NCBI GenBank assembly: GCA_964641415.1
Contig: CAZXMW010000014.1
Location: 8,399-72,398, forward strand
DNA length: 64,000 nt
Source: JAHECW01 sp964641415
Lineage (GTDB): Bacteria > Acidobacteriota > Thermoanaerobaculia > Thermoanaerobaculales > Sulfomarinibacteraceae
Direction: 5' to 3'
In this document: in pieces, positions 31,333-39,767 of the stretch
Layout: every line of letters begins with the position of its first letter
How positions within the stretch are numbered: the stretch's first letter is position 1
The notes under the pieces: model-generated
What the model was told of the DNA's origin: nothing
The model's database searches: none
Seen by the model: the letters and a program-made list of their open reading frames with translations, nothing else
Position numbers and translations under genes: made by a program

Positions 31333-31913
31333 TGCATCCACTATCAGGGAGGACGCCTGGTCACGGTGCTTCCCCGGACTCGGCTCGAAGACCGGGAATT
31401 TCGCGAGTGGATCCAGAGCAACACACCCGACTGGGCTCTGGTGCGCGATGCCGCCAATCCCCGTCACAAGGGCGGCCCACGAGATCGCTGGTGGACGTAC
31501 AGATACCGGATGGCATCGGCGGAAGGCTGGCACGTCGTCTGGCTCAAAAGTACCTTGCTCGCTTCGAAGCTCACAAACGCCAACCGACCATCGAGAAGCG
31601 GTTCCAGCAGTCCAAGACCGTGCTCGAAATCGCCCCCGTACTGCTCAAGAACGAGGCCCGGATCGAGGCCTTCTTCCTGGTCTTCTTTTTGGCGCTCCTC
31701 ACCCAGGCGCTCGTCGAAAGACAACTCCGCCGCGCCATGAGAAACAGTGGAGTCGACGAGCTGCCTCTCTACCCTGAGGAACGCATGACCAAGCGCCCCA
31801 CCGCCGACCAGGTCTTCCGCCTGTTCTCACGCGCTCAGCGCCACACCCTCTCAGAGCACGGCAACGTCCTCCGCACCTTCCACACGGGCAGGTCCGCGAT
31901 ATGCGGAATGTAG
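31333..31913 (+). pseudogene. IS1634-family transposase remnant, frameshifted
   Basis: Two adjoining frames together match the C-terminal half of IS1634-type transposases. The first frame (to about 31550) reads YQGGRLVTVLPRTRLEDREF and SAEGWHVVWLKS. The second (from about 31550) reads TIEKRFQQSKTVLEIAPVLL, FFLVFFLALLTQALVERQL and ELPLYPEERMTKRPTADQVF. The junction lacks the region with the strand containing family Asp residues, and the N-terminal half is absent. It is therefore non-functional. No terminal inverted repeats could be assigned. Confidence 0.8.
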
Positions 31914-32060
31914 GGCTGGTTTGTGGTTATTATGGGATCTTGAATTCGTCAGCTCTGTATTCGGGACGACCGGCCGACGGACCCGAGCTCGAAAGGGGAC
32001 CGATCATCCGTCTTGCGCGACGCTGGAACGAACGCTATGGTGCCTTCTGCGGCATCACAC

Positions 32061-32100
32061 CCGGGAGGGCAATGAGCGGGATGCTTCGGTGGCTGACAGC
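32061..32100 (+). repeat. Right direct repeat of the 3.3-kb island (functional patatin start)
   Basis: CCGGGAGGGCA (32061-32071) followed directly by the 29-bp sequence that starts the patatin gene (32072-32100). It pairs with 28736-28780. This copy keeps both the ribosome site (GGGAGGG) and the reading frame. Confidence 0.8.
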
Positions 32101-34285
32101 AGTGGTGCTCCTTGCAGTCACGGTGGTACCGGCGGCGGCCGGCGAGCCGGCTGAGCAGGGAACGTCCGAGCGCAAGGTCGTACTGGTGCTGTCCGGGGGC
32201 GGCGCGCGCGGCGCCGCCCACGTCGGCGTGCTCAAGGTCCTCGAGGAGCTGCAGGTCAAACCGGACCTCATCATCGGCACGAGCATGGGGTCCATCGTCG
32301 GCGGATTGTACGCAGCCGGCTGGTCGCCCGACGAGATGGTCGAGATGATGGCCGCCCTCGACTGGAACCGGGTCTTTTCAGACAAGGTCCCGCGGCGGGA
32401 CCAGACGTTCCGGCGAAAGCAGGACGACCGGCCGGCGCTGATCGACCTTCGCGTGCACTTCGACGGCGTCAAACCGTACATTCCCCCAGGCATTTTGGGT
32501 GGCCAGAGCATCGAGCTCCTGATGGACTCCCTCGAGGCCCAGTCCGCCACCGCCGTTGATCTCGACCGGCTCAACGTCCCGTTTCGAGCGATCGCCACCG
32601 ATCTCGGCTCCGGCGATGCGGTGGTGATCTCCGAGGCAACCCTCGCCACGGCCATGCGGGCGTCCATGGCGATTCCCGGCGTCTTCGCACCGGTCGAGCT
32701 CGATGGCCGCGCCCTCGTCGACGGCGGCTCCGTGGCCAACCTGCCGGTCGGGATCGCCAAGGACCTCGGGGCGACCCACGTCATCGCCGTCGACATCTCG
32801 ACGCCGCTCGACCCCTCGCAATCGTGGGACTTCCTGTCGGTGTCGCGCCAGATGACGGCCCTGCTCACCTCCGGCGGTCGCGGCCGCGACGTCGCACTGT
32901 TGACCGAGGACGATCTGCTGATCGAACCGGATCTCGGCGAGCTCTCCTTTGTCGACTTCTCCCGGACCGTCGAGGCGGTCGAGCTCGGGGAGGCCGGAGC
33001 GCGCGCCCGCGCCTCAGACCTGAGCCGGTTCGCCGTCGACGACGCCGAGTGGGCGGCGTTCCTCGATCGACAGCGGCAGAGACTTCGCGGACCCATCGTC
33101 ATCGATACCATCCGAATCGACAACGGCTCGGTTCTCGGCGACGGCGTCATCCACGAGAACCTGTCCATCGAGCCCAACGACGCGCTGGCCCCCGTTGACC
33201 TTTCCCGCGAGCTCCTCGAGCTTCACAACCTCCGAGCCTTCGGCGTCATCGACTTCCGGCTCGAAGGCGAGGGCGACCACCGGGACCTCGTGGTGGCCCT
33301 GCCGCCGCCGCCTGCCAGCCGAGGTTCGGTCCAGCTCGGCTTTTCGTTCACCGACGATTTTTCCGGCAACAGCGGCTACACCCTCACCGCGCGCCACCAG
33401 CTACTGCCGGTCAACCGGCTCGGCGGCGAGTGGCAGAACGTCGTCCAGCTCGGCACCGTCAGTCTGCTCGACAGCCGCTTCTACCAGCCCCTCGACCCCG
33501 CCTTGAGGTGGTTCGTCGAGCCGGGTGTCGGTTTCGTGCGCGAGCTCGCCGACATCTGGTCCGACGGCATCCCCGTCCTCGAGTACGAGATCGAGAGCAT
33601 CGAGGCCAGGCTCGGCGCCGGGCGGGTGCTCGGCCGGTGGGGCGAGCTCCGCGCGACCGCCTACACGGCAGACGACCGAGCGAGGCTGCGGATCGGTCCG
33701 CCGATTCTGCCGTCGGACGACGACCGGCGCGGCGGCGTCCGCCTCGGGTTTCGCATCGACACGATCGACGACGTCGTGTTCGCGACCCGCGGAACCGAGG
33801 CGTCGATCAGCTTCGATCGCTCGCTCTCCACCTTCGGCGCCGACAGCGAAACCGACCTCGCCCACGGTTGGATCGAGCACTCCTTCAGCTTCGGCGACAC
33901 GACGCTCCGGCCGTACGTCGAGTACGGCGAGAACTTCGATCCGACGCTCGACTACCTCAACCTGTTCAAGCTCGGCGGCCTCGGCCGGCTGTCCGGTCTC
34001 GGCGACAACGAGCTGCTCGGAGAAAGGGTCGCACTTGCCCGGCTCATCGCCCAGCAGCGGCTCACCGGCTTTCGGGCGGCCGGAATCGACGTTCAGGTCT
34101 ATGCCGGGCTCAGCCTCGAGGCCGGCAACGTCTACAGCGTCGACGACTCTCTGACCGCCTCGAGCCTGCTCACCGGCTTCAGCGCCTGGATCGGCGCAGA
34201 AACGCCTCTCGGACCGCTCTTCCTCGGCTACGGCCGGACCGAGAGCCGGGACCGTTTCTACCTCCAGATCGGGGATCGCTTCTGA
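32072..34285 (+). CDS. Patatin-like phospholipase with POTRA and outer-membrane barrel (PlpD-type)
   Basis: 737 residues from ATG 32072 with GGGAGGG upstream. Signal peptide (to PAAA, about residue 26). The patatin domain has oxyanion loop LSGGGARGAAHVG, nucleophile Ser in IIGTSMGS (about residue 70) and Asp in LVDGGSV (about 216). A POTRA-like region (about 345-420; IDTIRIDNGSVLGDGVI) and a Bam-type barrel (about 430-737; SVQLGFSFTDDFSGNSGYTL to GYGRTESRDRFYLQIGDRF) follow. This is the type Vd layout in which the barrel displays or releases a lipase. Its upstream DNA was interrupted by the island. Confidence 0.92.
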   Translation: MSGMLRWLTAVVLLAVTVVPAAAGEPAEQGTSERKVVLVLSGGGARGAAHVGVLKVLEELQVKPDLIIGTSMGSIVGGLYAAGWSPDEMVEMMAALDWNRVFSDKVPRRDQTFRRKQDDRPALIDLRVHFDGVKPYIPPGILGGQSIELLMDSLEAQSATAVDLDRLNVPFRAIATDLGSGDAVVISEATLATAMRASMAIPGVFAPVELDGRALVDGGSVANLPVGIAKDLGATHVIAVDISTPLDPSQSWDFLSVSRQMTALLTSGGRGRDVALLTEDDLLIEPDLGELSFVDFSRTVEAVELGEAGARARASDLSRFAVDDAEWAAFLDRQRQRLRGPIVIDTIRIDNGSVLGDGVIHENLSIEPNDALAPVDLSRELLELHNLRAFGVIDFRLEGEGDHRDLVVALPPPPASRGSVQLGFSFTDDFSGNSGYTLTARHQLLPVNRLGGEWQNVVQLGTVSLLDSRFYQPLDPALRWFVEPGVGFVRELADIWSDGIPVLEYEIESIEARLGAGRVLGRWGELRATAYTADDRARLRIGPPILPSDDDRRGGVRLGFRIDTIDDVVFATRGTEASISFDRSLSTFGADSETDLAHGWIEHSFSFGDTTLRPYVEYGENFDPTLDYLNLFKLGGLGRLSGLGDNELLGERVALARLIAQQRLTGFRAAGIDVQVYAGLSLEAGNVYSVDDSLTASSLLTGFSAWIGAETPLGPLFLGYGRTESRDRFYLQIGDRF

Positions 34286-34374
34286 ACCTGATCCGCAACG
34301 GGTCACCGATGGCCGGCTCCGAATCGCCAGTCACCGACAACCCGGCTTGGCGGGTATACTCGAAGAGCGGCACG

Positions 34375-37134
34375 ATGCCGTACGCGGGGGAGGGTGTGAG
34401 CTCGCCAAAGAACACCGGCACGCCGGACGACCCCAGGTGCCCGGTCACGGGCCTGACCGTCGAGCGACGCGCCGAGTGGACCGATCTCGAGGTCGATGAC
34501 GGCTACGTTGTCAGTATCGAGCTGATCGGCCGCCACGTCATTCTGACCTCGGTCACCGGGCTCGCGACACTGGCCGGCTTCGAGCAGGTGATCTCGCTGC
34601 GCAACCAGATCATCGCCGACGAGATCGGCGACGGCGCTCCATTCGTCCTGCTCCTCGACTACAGCCGGATGTCCGGGTCCACCCCCGCGGCGCGCCGCCG
34701 CTATCTCACCGAGATCCGGCAGCAGGCTTCGCTGGCCGGGATCTGTTTTTTCAGCGTCCCGCCGCTGCTCCGGATGTCGATCCGGCTCGGCAGTCAGTTC
34801 CTCGTTCGGCGCACCCAGGTCTCGATCGCCGGCAGCTACGACGAAGCCATGCGCTGGGCCGTCGACCGGTTGCGGTCGGCCGGCGTCGAGCTCGACGTCG
34901 CCGCGCCTGCTGCCGAGGCGCCCGAGCTCGGACCGCAGCTCGAGACCGGGACCATCGAGCTCGACGGCTATCGCGTTGCCTACGAGGTCGTCGACGGCGA
35001 CATCCTGCACGGCAGCTCGATCGGCTTCCTCGGGGTGAGGGAGGTCGAGCGCCAGCTCGGAATCGAGGACATGATTCTCGCGTCCATCGACAGGGGCGGC
35101 CGGCTGCCGATCATCATCGTCGACGCCAGGAACTTTGACGGCATCTCGGTCGCCGCCCGCCGGCTCTACGTCACGGCCGTGCGCAACCGCCAGCAGCGTC
35201 GGCCCGTGGCCATGTACATCTTCTACGGCGTCAAGCCCTCGCTGCGCCGGGCGATCAACGTGTCGCGTCCGTTTCTCCCGTTCCGGGTCCGGTTTGCGCG
35301 GGATCGCTCGACCGCCCTCGCGATCGGTCGGCGGGAGAGGGCGACGTCCGAGGAGCGGGGGTCCGGCGGTTTCCGATCGGTGTTCCGCAAAAGCAGCGAC
35401 CGGCAACCCGCTCGCACCCCCGACATCGACGAGTTGTTGCGCCGGATCACCAACATCGACTGGGCGAGCGACGGCCCGGTCGAGGCCGGAGAGCGGATCG
35501 CAGCCGACGATCCCCTCGCTCCGGTGGTCGATGCCCTCGCGCTGATCAAGTCGGACATCGACGAGCTGCTGAGGGCCCGGCGCCGAACCGAGGAGGCGCT
35601 GCGCGAAAGCGAGCAGCGTTATCGAAGCATCCTCGGCTCCATCGTCGACGGCTACTACGAAATCGACTTCGACGGTCGCCTGCTGTTCTGGAACGACTCG
35701 CTGCTCCGAATCTTCGGCTTCAACCGATCCGACGTCGACGCCATCGAACCCAAGCGCCTGATGGACGACACCAACCTCGCGACCGCTCTCAACACCTTTC
35801 AGCAGGTCTACACAACCGGACAGTCGGCGACCGCAACCGACCTCGAAATGTGGCGCAAGGACGGCACGCCGATCATCATCGAGGCGTCGATCTCGCTGGT
35901 GCTCGACGCTGAGGACCGGGCGGTGGGGTTCCGGGGCATCATCCGGGACATCACCGAGCGGGTGCGCGACGCCGAAGAGAAGGCCGACCTCGAGGCCCAG
36001 CTCCAACGATCGCAGCGGATGGAGGCCATCGGCACTTTGGCCGGGGGCATCGCGCACAACTTCAACAACCTGTTGATGGGCATCCAGGGCAACGTCTCGC
36101 TGCTGCTCCAGGAGCTGCCCCGCGACAACCCGAACCGCAAGCGATTGACGACCATGGAGGCGCTCATCAACGGGGGCTCCAAGCTGACGTCGCAGCTGCT
36201 CGGCTACGCCCGCGCCGGCCGCGTCGAGGTCCGGGTGGTGGACCTCAACAGGCTCGTGCTCGAGACCGCCGAGACCTTCAGCCTGACCCGCCAGGAGTAC
36301 CGGGTCCACACCCGGCTCAGCGATCGAACCCTGGCCATCGAGGTCGATCCGGCTCAGATCGAACAGGCGCTGCTCAACCTGTTGATCAATGCCGCCGAGG
36401 CGATGCCTCGAGGCGGCGACGTCACGATCACCAGCCGACTCATCGACCATGCCGAGCTCGAGACACCGATGGTCGAGATTCGGGAGGGTCCGGTCGCGGT
36501 GGTCGCGATCACCGACACCGGGTGCGGCATGGACAGCGAGACTATGGAGCACATCTTCGAACCTTTCTTCACCACCAAGGGGATGACCGGCGGCACCGGG
36601 CTCGGGCTTGCCTCGGCCTACGGCATCGCCCGCGCCCACGGCGGCCAGATCGACGTCCGGTCCGAGGTCGGACAGGGCTCCACCTTCAGCCTCGCGCTGC
36701 CGACCGCGGTGCGCGAGCTCGAGCCGCTCACCGAAAACCGAGACGCACCGGTCCGGGGCGAGGGAACCGTGCTGATCGTCGAGGACGATGACGCGGTGCT
36801 CGACGCGTGTGCCTCGATGTTGAGTCTGCTTCACTACACACCGATCCCCGCGACCAACGGGGCAGCCGCGATCGAGCTGTTCCGACGGCATCGGGATGAG
36901 ATCAATCTGGTCGTCCTCGATCTCATCCTCGGCGACATGTCGGGCGGCGAGGTCTTCGACCGGATCCGCGAGCTCGACCCTGACGCGCGCGTGTTGCTCG
37001 CCAGCGGCTACAGCCTCAACGGCGAAGCGGCGGGAATTCTCGAGCGCGGTTGCGACGACTTCATTCAGAAACCGTTCACCGTCGAGCAGCTGTCCCTCAA
37101 GCTCGAGTGTTTGCTTCGCAAGAGTCCCACGTAA
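34375..37134 (+). CDS. Hybrid sensor histidine kinase with tandem STAS-like domains and PAS
   Basis: 919 residues from ATG 34375; ATG 34309 and GTG 34396 are alternatives and no ribosome site is decisive. Two similar N-terminal domains of about 150 residues each (FVLLLDYSRMSGSTPAARRR and IIIVDARNFDGISVAARRLY) resemble STAS folds. Then a PAS domain (about 410-520; YRSILGSIVDGYYEIDFDGR), HisKA with His in GGIAHNFNNLLMGIQGN, HATPase (DTGCGMDSETMEHIFEPFF, GGTGLGLASAYGI) and a receiver with Asp in LVVLDLILGDMSGGEV. No output regulator is adjacent. A heptad palindrome begins at its stop codon. Confidence 0.88.
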   Translation: MPYAGEGVSSPKNTGTPDDPRCPVTGLTVERRAEWTDLEVDDGYVVSIELIGRHVILTSVTGLATLAGFEQVISLRNQIIADEIGDGAPFVLLLDYSRMSGSTPAARRRYLTEIRQQASLAGICFFSVPPLLRMSIRLGSQFLVRRTQVSIAGSYDEAMRWAVDRLRSAGVELDVAAPAAEAPELGPQLETGTIELDGYRVAYEVVDGDILHGSSIGFLGVREVERQLGIEDMILASIDRGGRLPIIIVDARNFDGISVAARRLYVTAVRNRQQRRPVAMYIFYGVKPSLRRAINVSRPFLPFRVRFARDRSTALAIGRRERATSEERGSGGFRSVFRKSSDRQPARTPDIDELLRRITNIDWASDGPVEAGERIAADDPLAPVVDALALIKSDIDELLRARRRTEEALRESEQRYRSILGSIVDGYYEIDFDGRLLFWNDSLLRIFGFNRSDVDAIEPKRLMDDTNLATALNTFQQVYTTGQSATATDLEMWRKDGTPIIIEASISLVLDAEDRAVGFRGIIRDITERVRDAEEKADLEAQLQRSQRMEAIGTLAGGIAHNFNNLLMGIQGNVSLLLQELPRDNPNRKRLTTMEALINGGSKLTSQLLGYARAGRVEVRVVDLNRLVLETAETFSLTRQEYRVHTRLSDRTLAIEVDPAQIEQALLNLLINAAEAMPRGGDVTITSRLIDHAELETPMVEIREGPVAVVAITDTGCGMDSETMEHIFEPFFTTKGMTGGTGLGLASAYGIARAHGGQIDVRSEVGQGSTFSLALPTAVRELEPLTENRDAPVRGEGTVLIVEDDDAVLDACASMLSLLHYTPIPATNGAAAIELFRRHRDEINLVVLDLILGDMSGGEVFDRIRELDPDARVLLASGYSLNGEAAGILERGCDDFIQKPFTVEQLSLKLECLLRKSPT

Positions 37135-37229
37135 GTTTTGAGTTCTTAGTTTTCAGTTCCATCGCACACGGCCACTTTCGCCATGGCATTCCACTGCGAT
37201 GGAAACCAGAAACCAAAAACTAAGAACGA
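37135..37229. repeat. Heptad-armed palindromic element, copy A
   Basis: Left arm in 7-bp units GTTTTGA GTTCTTA GTTTTCA then GTTCCATCGCA (to 37166); 28-bp loop; right arm from TGCGATGG (37195) whose complement reads GTTCTTA GTTTTTG GTTTCTG. It begins right after the kinase stop codon and the right arm contains the stop codon of the converging dehydrogenase gene (37220-37222). Confidence 0.8.
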
Positions 37230-38236
37230 ATAGAAATGCAGATCTTGCCGAAATGCCCGGCCGACGCCATGTGGGCGAGAGCGTCAGGGACCTCGTCGAA
37301 GGCGAAGACCCGGTCCACCACGGGGGAGAGCTCGTGAGCGGCGAACGCCCGGTTCATCCGTTCGAATCCCTCGCGGGAGCCGACCAGAATGCCCTGCAAC
37401 CGAACCTGCTGCATGAGCACCGGGATGATGTTGAGCTCGGAGGAGACACCCGACAGCACGCCGATCACCGACACCTGGCCGCCGACGCGAACCGCCGTCA
37501 GCGACTGGGCGAGCGTGCCGGCGCCGCCGACCTCGACCACGTGGTCGACACCCGCGCCATCGGTGAGCGCGCGGGCGGCCGCACCCCACTTCGGATCGTC
37601 GACGTAATTGAGGGTCCGCCAGGCGCCGAGCTCACGCGCTCGTTCGGCTTTGTGATCGGAGCTCGAGGTGACAATCACCCGCGCTCCGAGCAGACCCGCG
37701 ATCTGCAGCGCGAAAATCGACACTCCGCCGGTCCCCTGAACCAGGACGACGTCGCCCGCCGTGACCGAGCCCTGCTCGACCAGCGCGCTCCATGCCGTGA
37801 GAGCGGCGCACGGCAGGGTCGCGGCTTCGACGTCGGACAGATGATCGGGCACCGGGACGACACCGTCGGCAGCCAGCACCATCTGCTCGGCCAGGGTGCC
37901 GTCGAGGGGCCCGCCGAGAGTCCCGCGCAGCTTGTCGAGGGAGGGCGGCCCGCCGATCCAGGTCTGCGAGAACGCGGTCGCCACCCGGTCTCCCACCGCA
38001 AGCCGGGCGACGCCCTCACCGACGGCAATGACCTCGCCGACGCCGTCCGAGCACGGCACCAGGGGCAGCGGCTGCCGAGGGTTGTAGTGGCCGCGCACCA
38101 TGAGCAGATCACGGTAATTGAGCGACGCCGCGCGCATCCGAAGCAGCACCTGGCCCGGCCCCGGCGCCCGTTCCGGCCGGTCAACGAGGCGCAGGTGGTC
38201 GATTCCGAAGCTGTCCTGAATCTCGTACACGCGCAT
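37220..38236 (-). CDS. Zinc-independent medium-chain dehydrogenase (quinone oxidoreductase-like)
   Basis: 338 residues from ATG 38236 with GGGAGGA upstream. MDR fold: LRMRAASLNYRDLLMVRGHY, PLVPCSDGVGEVIAVGEGV, then the nucleotide-binding VLVQGTGGVSIFALQIAGLL and HVVEVGGAGTLAQSL. No structural zinc Cys cluster is seen. It probably reduces quinones or oxidises alcohols with NAD(P)H. Its stop codon lies in the right arm of palindrome copy A. Confidence 0.85.
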   Translation of the reverse strand: MRVYEIQDSFGIDHLRLVDRPERAPGPGQVLLRMRAASLNYRDLLMVRGHYNPRQPLPLVPCSDGVGEVIAVGEGVARLAVGDRVATAFSQTWIGGPPSLDKLRGTLGGPLDGTLAEQMVLAADGVVPVPDHLSDVEAATLPCAALTAWSALVEQGSVTAGDVVLVQGTGGVSIFALQIAGLLGARVIVTSSSDHKAERARELGAWRTLNYVDDPKWGAAARALTDGAGVDHVVEVGGAGTLAQSLTAVRVGGQVSVIGVLSGVSSELNIIPVLMQQVRLQGILVGSREGFERMNRAFAAHELSPVVDRVFAFDEVPDALAHMASAGHFGKICISIRS

Positions 38237-38703
38237 GGTTCCTCCCGGTCGGGCCGTGGAATCCCAATTGTACCCGCAACCCGGCGTCGGGCGCGGCTCG
38301 CGCGCCCGTCGCCCGGCGTGTCCGTCGTCATTGACCAACCGTCTGCTCAGCTGGTAGCGTCGATCAGGTTGTGCCGAGATCCCGATCCTCTGGTGGTTGC
38401 GAAAAACGGGGGCACACCCATTGGTCTATCGAGTATTTTCGGGATCATCCAGGGCGCACGAGATCGGTGCGGATCGCCTTTGGGAATCACTCATCTCAGC
38501 CCGGACTCTTCATGAGGGTTCGTGGCGAACGACGGGAGGCGCAGGCGTGACGGTGTTCTCGCGAGAGGAGAAAGCGAAGGCGACCTCGCAGTGCGTCGAG
38601 CGAGCGTTTCGAGAAAACGCCGTCACGCGCCGCGCATCGCGACGTGCAGCAGATCACTCATGAACGGTGCGGGTTCGGGTCGAGTCGCGGTTGGCATGGA
38701 TCA
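38237..38703 (+). other. 467-bp gap with a long inverted repeat
   Basis: No gene is supported. GCGTGACGGTGTTCTCG (38545-38561) and CGAGAAAACGCCGTCACGC (38610-38628) can pair with few mismatches around a 48-nt loop, 75 bp before the FHA-GGDEF start. It could be a 5' leader structure or an element end. It does not fit the known c-di-GMP riboswitch motifs as far as I can see. Confidence 0.4.
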
Positions 38704-39636
38704 ATGACCAGAGGTGACGTCGATCCTCCCGATCGGACCCGGTACCTGCGGGGGCGCGCCCGGCGTTCCGACCGCCGGGGGCCACCTGGATCCGGCGATG
38801 CGCTCCTGATCCTGATCGCCCACCCGGACGACAGCCGTCTCGGATCCCAAACCCGCCTCACGGCCGGGGTCGAAGTGACCGTGGGCCGCGACCCATCGTG
38901 CGAGATTTCCTGTCCGGAGGTGCCGTCGCTGTCGCGGGTGCACGCCCGGATCGTATTCGACGACGGCGCGATCACGGTCGAGGACCTCGGCAGCACCAAC
39001 GGAACATTCGTCAACGATCGCCGGATCCCGGATCGCTCCCGGCTCAGCGGCGGCGACCGCATCCAATTCGGGACGCTGTACTTCAAGCTCGTCCATGAAG
39101 CCGATGTCGAAGCTGCCTACCACGAGGCGATCCACCAGATGGTGATGCAGGACGGGCTGACCGCGATCGCCAATCGGCGCCGGTTCGACGACGAGCTCGA
39201 GCGTGAGTTCGCACGGGCCGATCGGCACCGGCGACCCCTCGGCCTGGTGGTCTTCGACATCGACCGGTTCAAGCACGTCAACGACGACTTCGGTCATCTC
39301 AGCGGCGACCACGTTCTGAAACGGGTGGCCGTGCTGTGCCGGCAACGTCTGAGACCCGAGCAGGTCTTCGCCCGCATCGGCGGCGACGAGTTCGCGATCA
39401 TCTGCCCGGAGACCGGCTGTGACGGGGCGCGCATCCTCGCCGACAGGCTGCGCATGACAGTGGCCGGCCACCGGTTCGACCCGGACATGGTGCCGGACGA
39501 CCTTCGGATCACGTGCTCCTTCGGCTGCGCCGAAATGGCCGCGGACATGACCGTCGCCTGCGATCTTCTCGAGGCCGCCGACCGGGCGCTGTACCGGGCC
39601 AAGGAGGCGGGCCGGAACCAGGTCGCGACAGCATGA
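38704..39636 (+). CDS. FHA-GGDEF protein, putative diguanylate cyclase
   Basis: 310 residues from ATG 38704. The FHA domain (about residues 35-130) has TVGRDPSCEI, LSRVHARI and LGSTNGTFVNDRR. The GGDEF domain (about 150-310) has GLTAIANRRRFDDELEREF, DIDRFKHVNDDFGH and the active RIGGDEFAII. The product-inhibition site before GGDEF reads RPEQ instead of RxxD, so feedback control is probably lost. FHA binding of phosphothreonine would link the many Ser/Thr kinases of such genomes to c-di-GMP signalling. Confidence 0.9.
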   Translation: MTRGDVDPPDRTRYLRGRARRSDRRGPPGSGDALLILIAHPDDSRLGSQTRLTAGVEVTVGRDPSCEISCPEVPSLSRVHARIVFDDGAITVEDLGSTNGTFVNDRRIPDRSRLSGGDRIQFGTLYFKLVHEADVEAAYHEAIHQMVMQDGLTAIANRRRFDDELEREFARADRHRRPLGLVVFDIDRFKHVNDDFGHLSGDHVLKRVAVLCRQRLRPEQVFARIGGDEFAIICPETGCDGARILADRLRMTVAGHRFDPDMVPDDLRITCSFGCAEMAADMTVACDLLEAADRALYRAKEAGRNQVATA

Positions 39637-39715
39637 TCCGCGGCCCGAGCGACGAGGTCCACCGCATGCGATTGGTGAAGATCGATCCTCCGTGGATCAT
39701 GGTTGTCAGGTGCTG

Positions 39716-39743
39716 AAAAATCGCCCGGGCCGAAGCCCGGGCG
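39716..39743 (-). terminator. Rho-independent terminator of the OmpA-family gene
   Basis: Read on the minus strand: CGCCCGGGC, TTCG tetraloop, GCCCGGGCG, then ATTTTT. A strong 9-bp GC stem with a UUCG loop, 24 bp after the stop at 39768. Confidence 0.85.
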
Positions 39744-39767
39744 TTGCCGGTTGACGGAGTGAGACCG

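Noticed and set aside
34303..36891. Minus-strand ORF of 862 codons opposite the histidine kinase
   Set aside because: Antisense shadow; the plus strand has intact PAS, kinase and receiver motifs.
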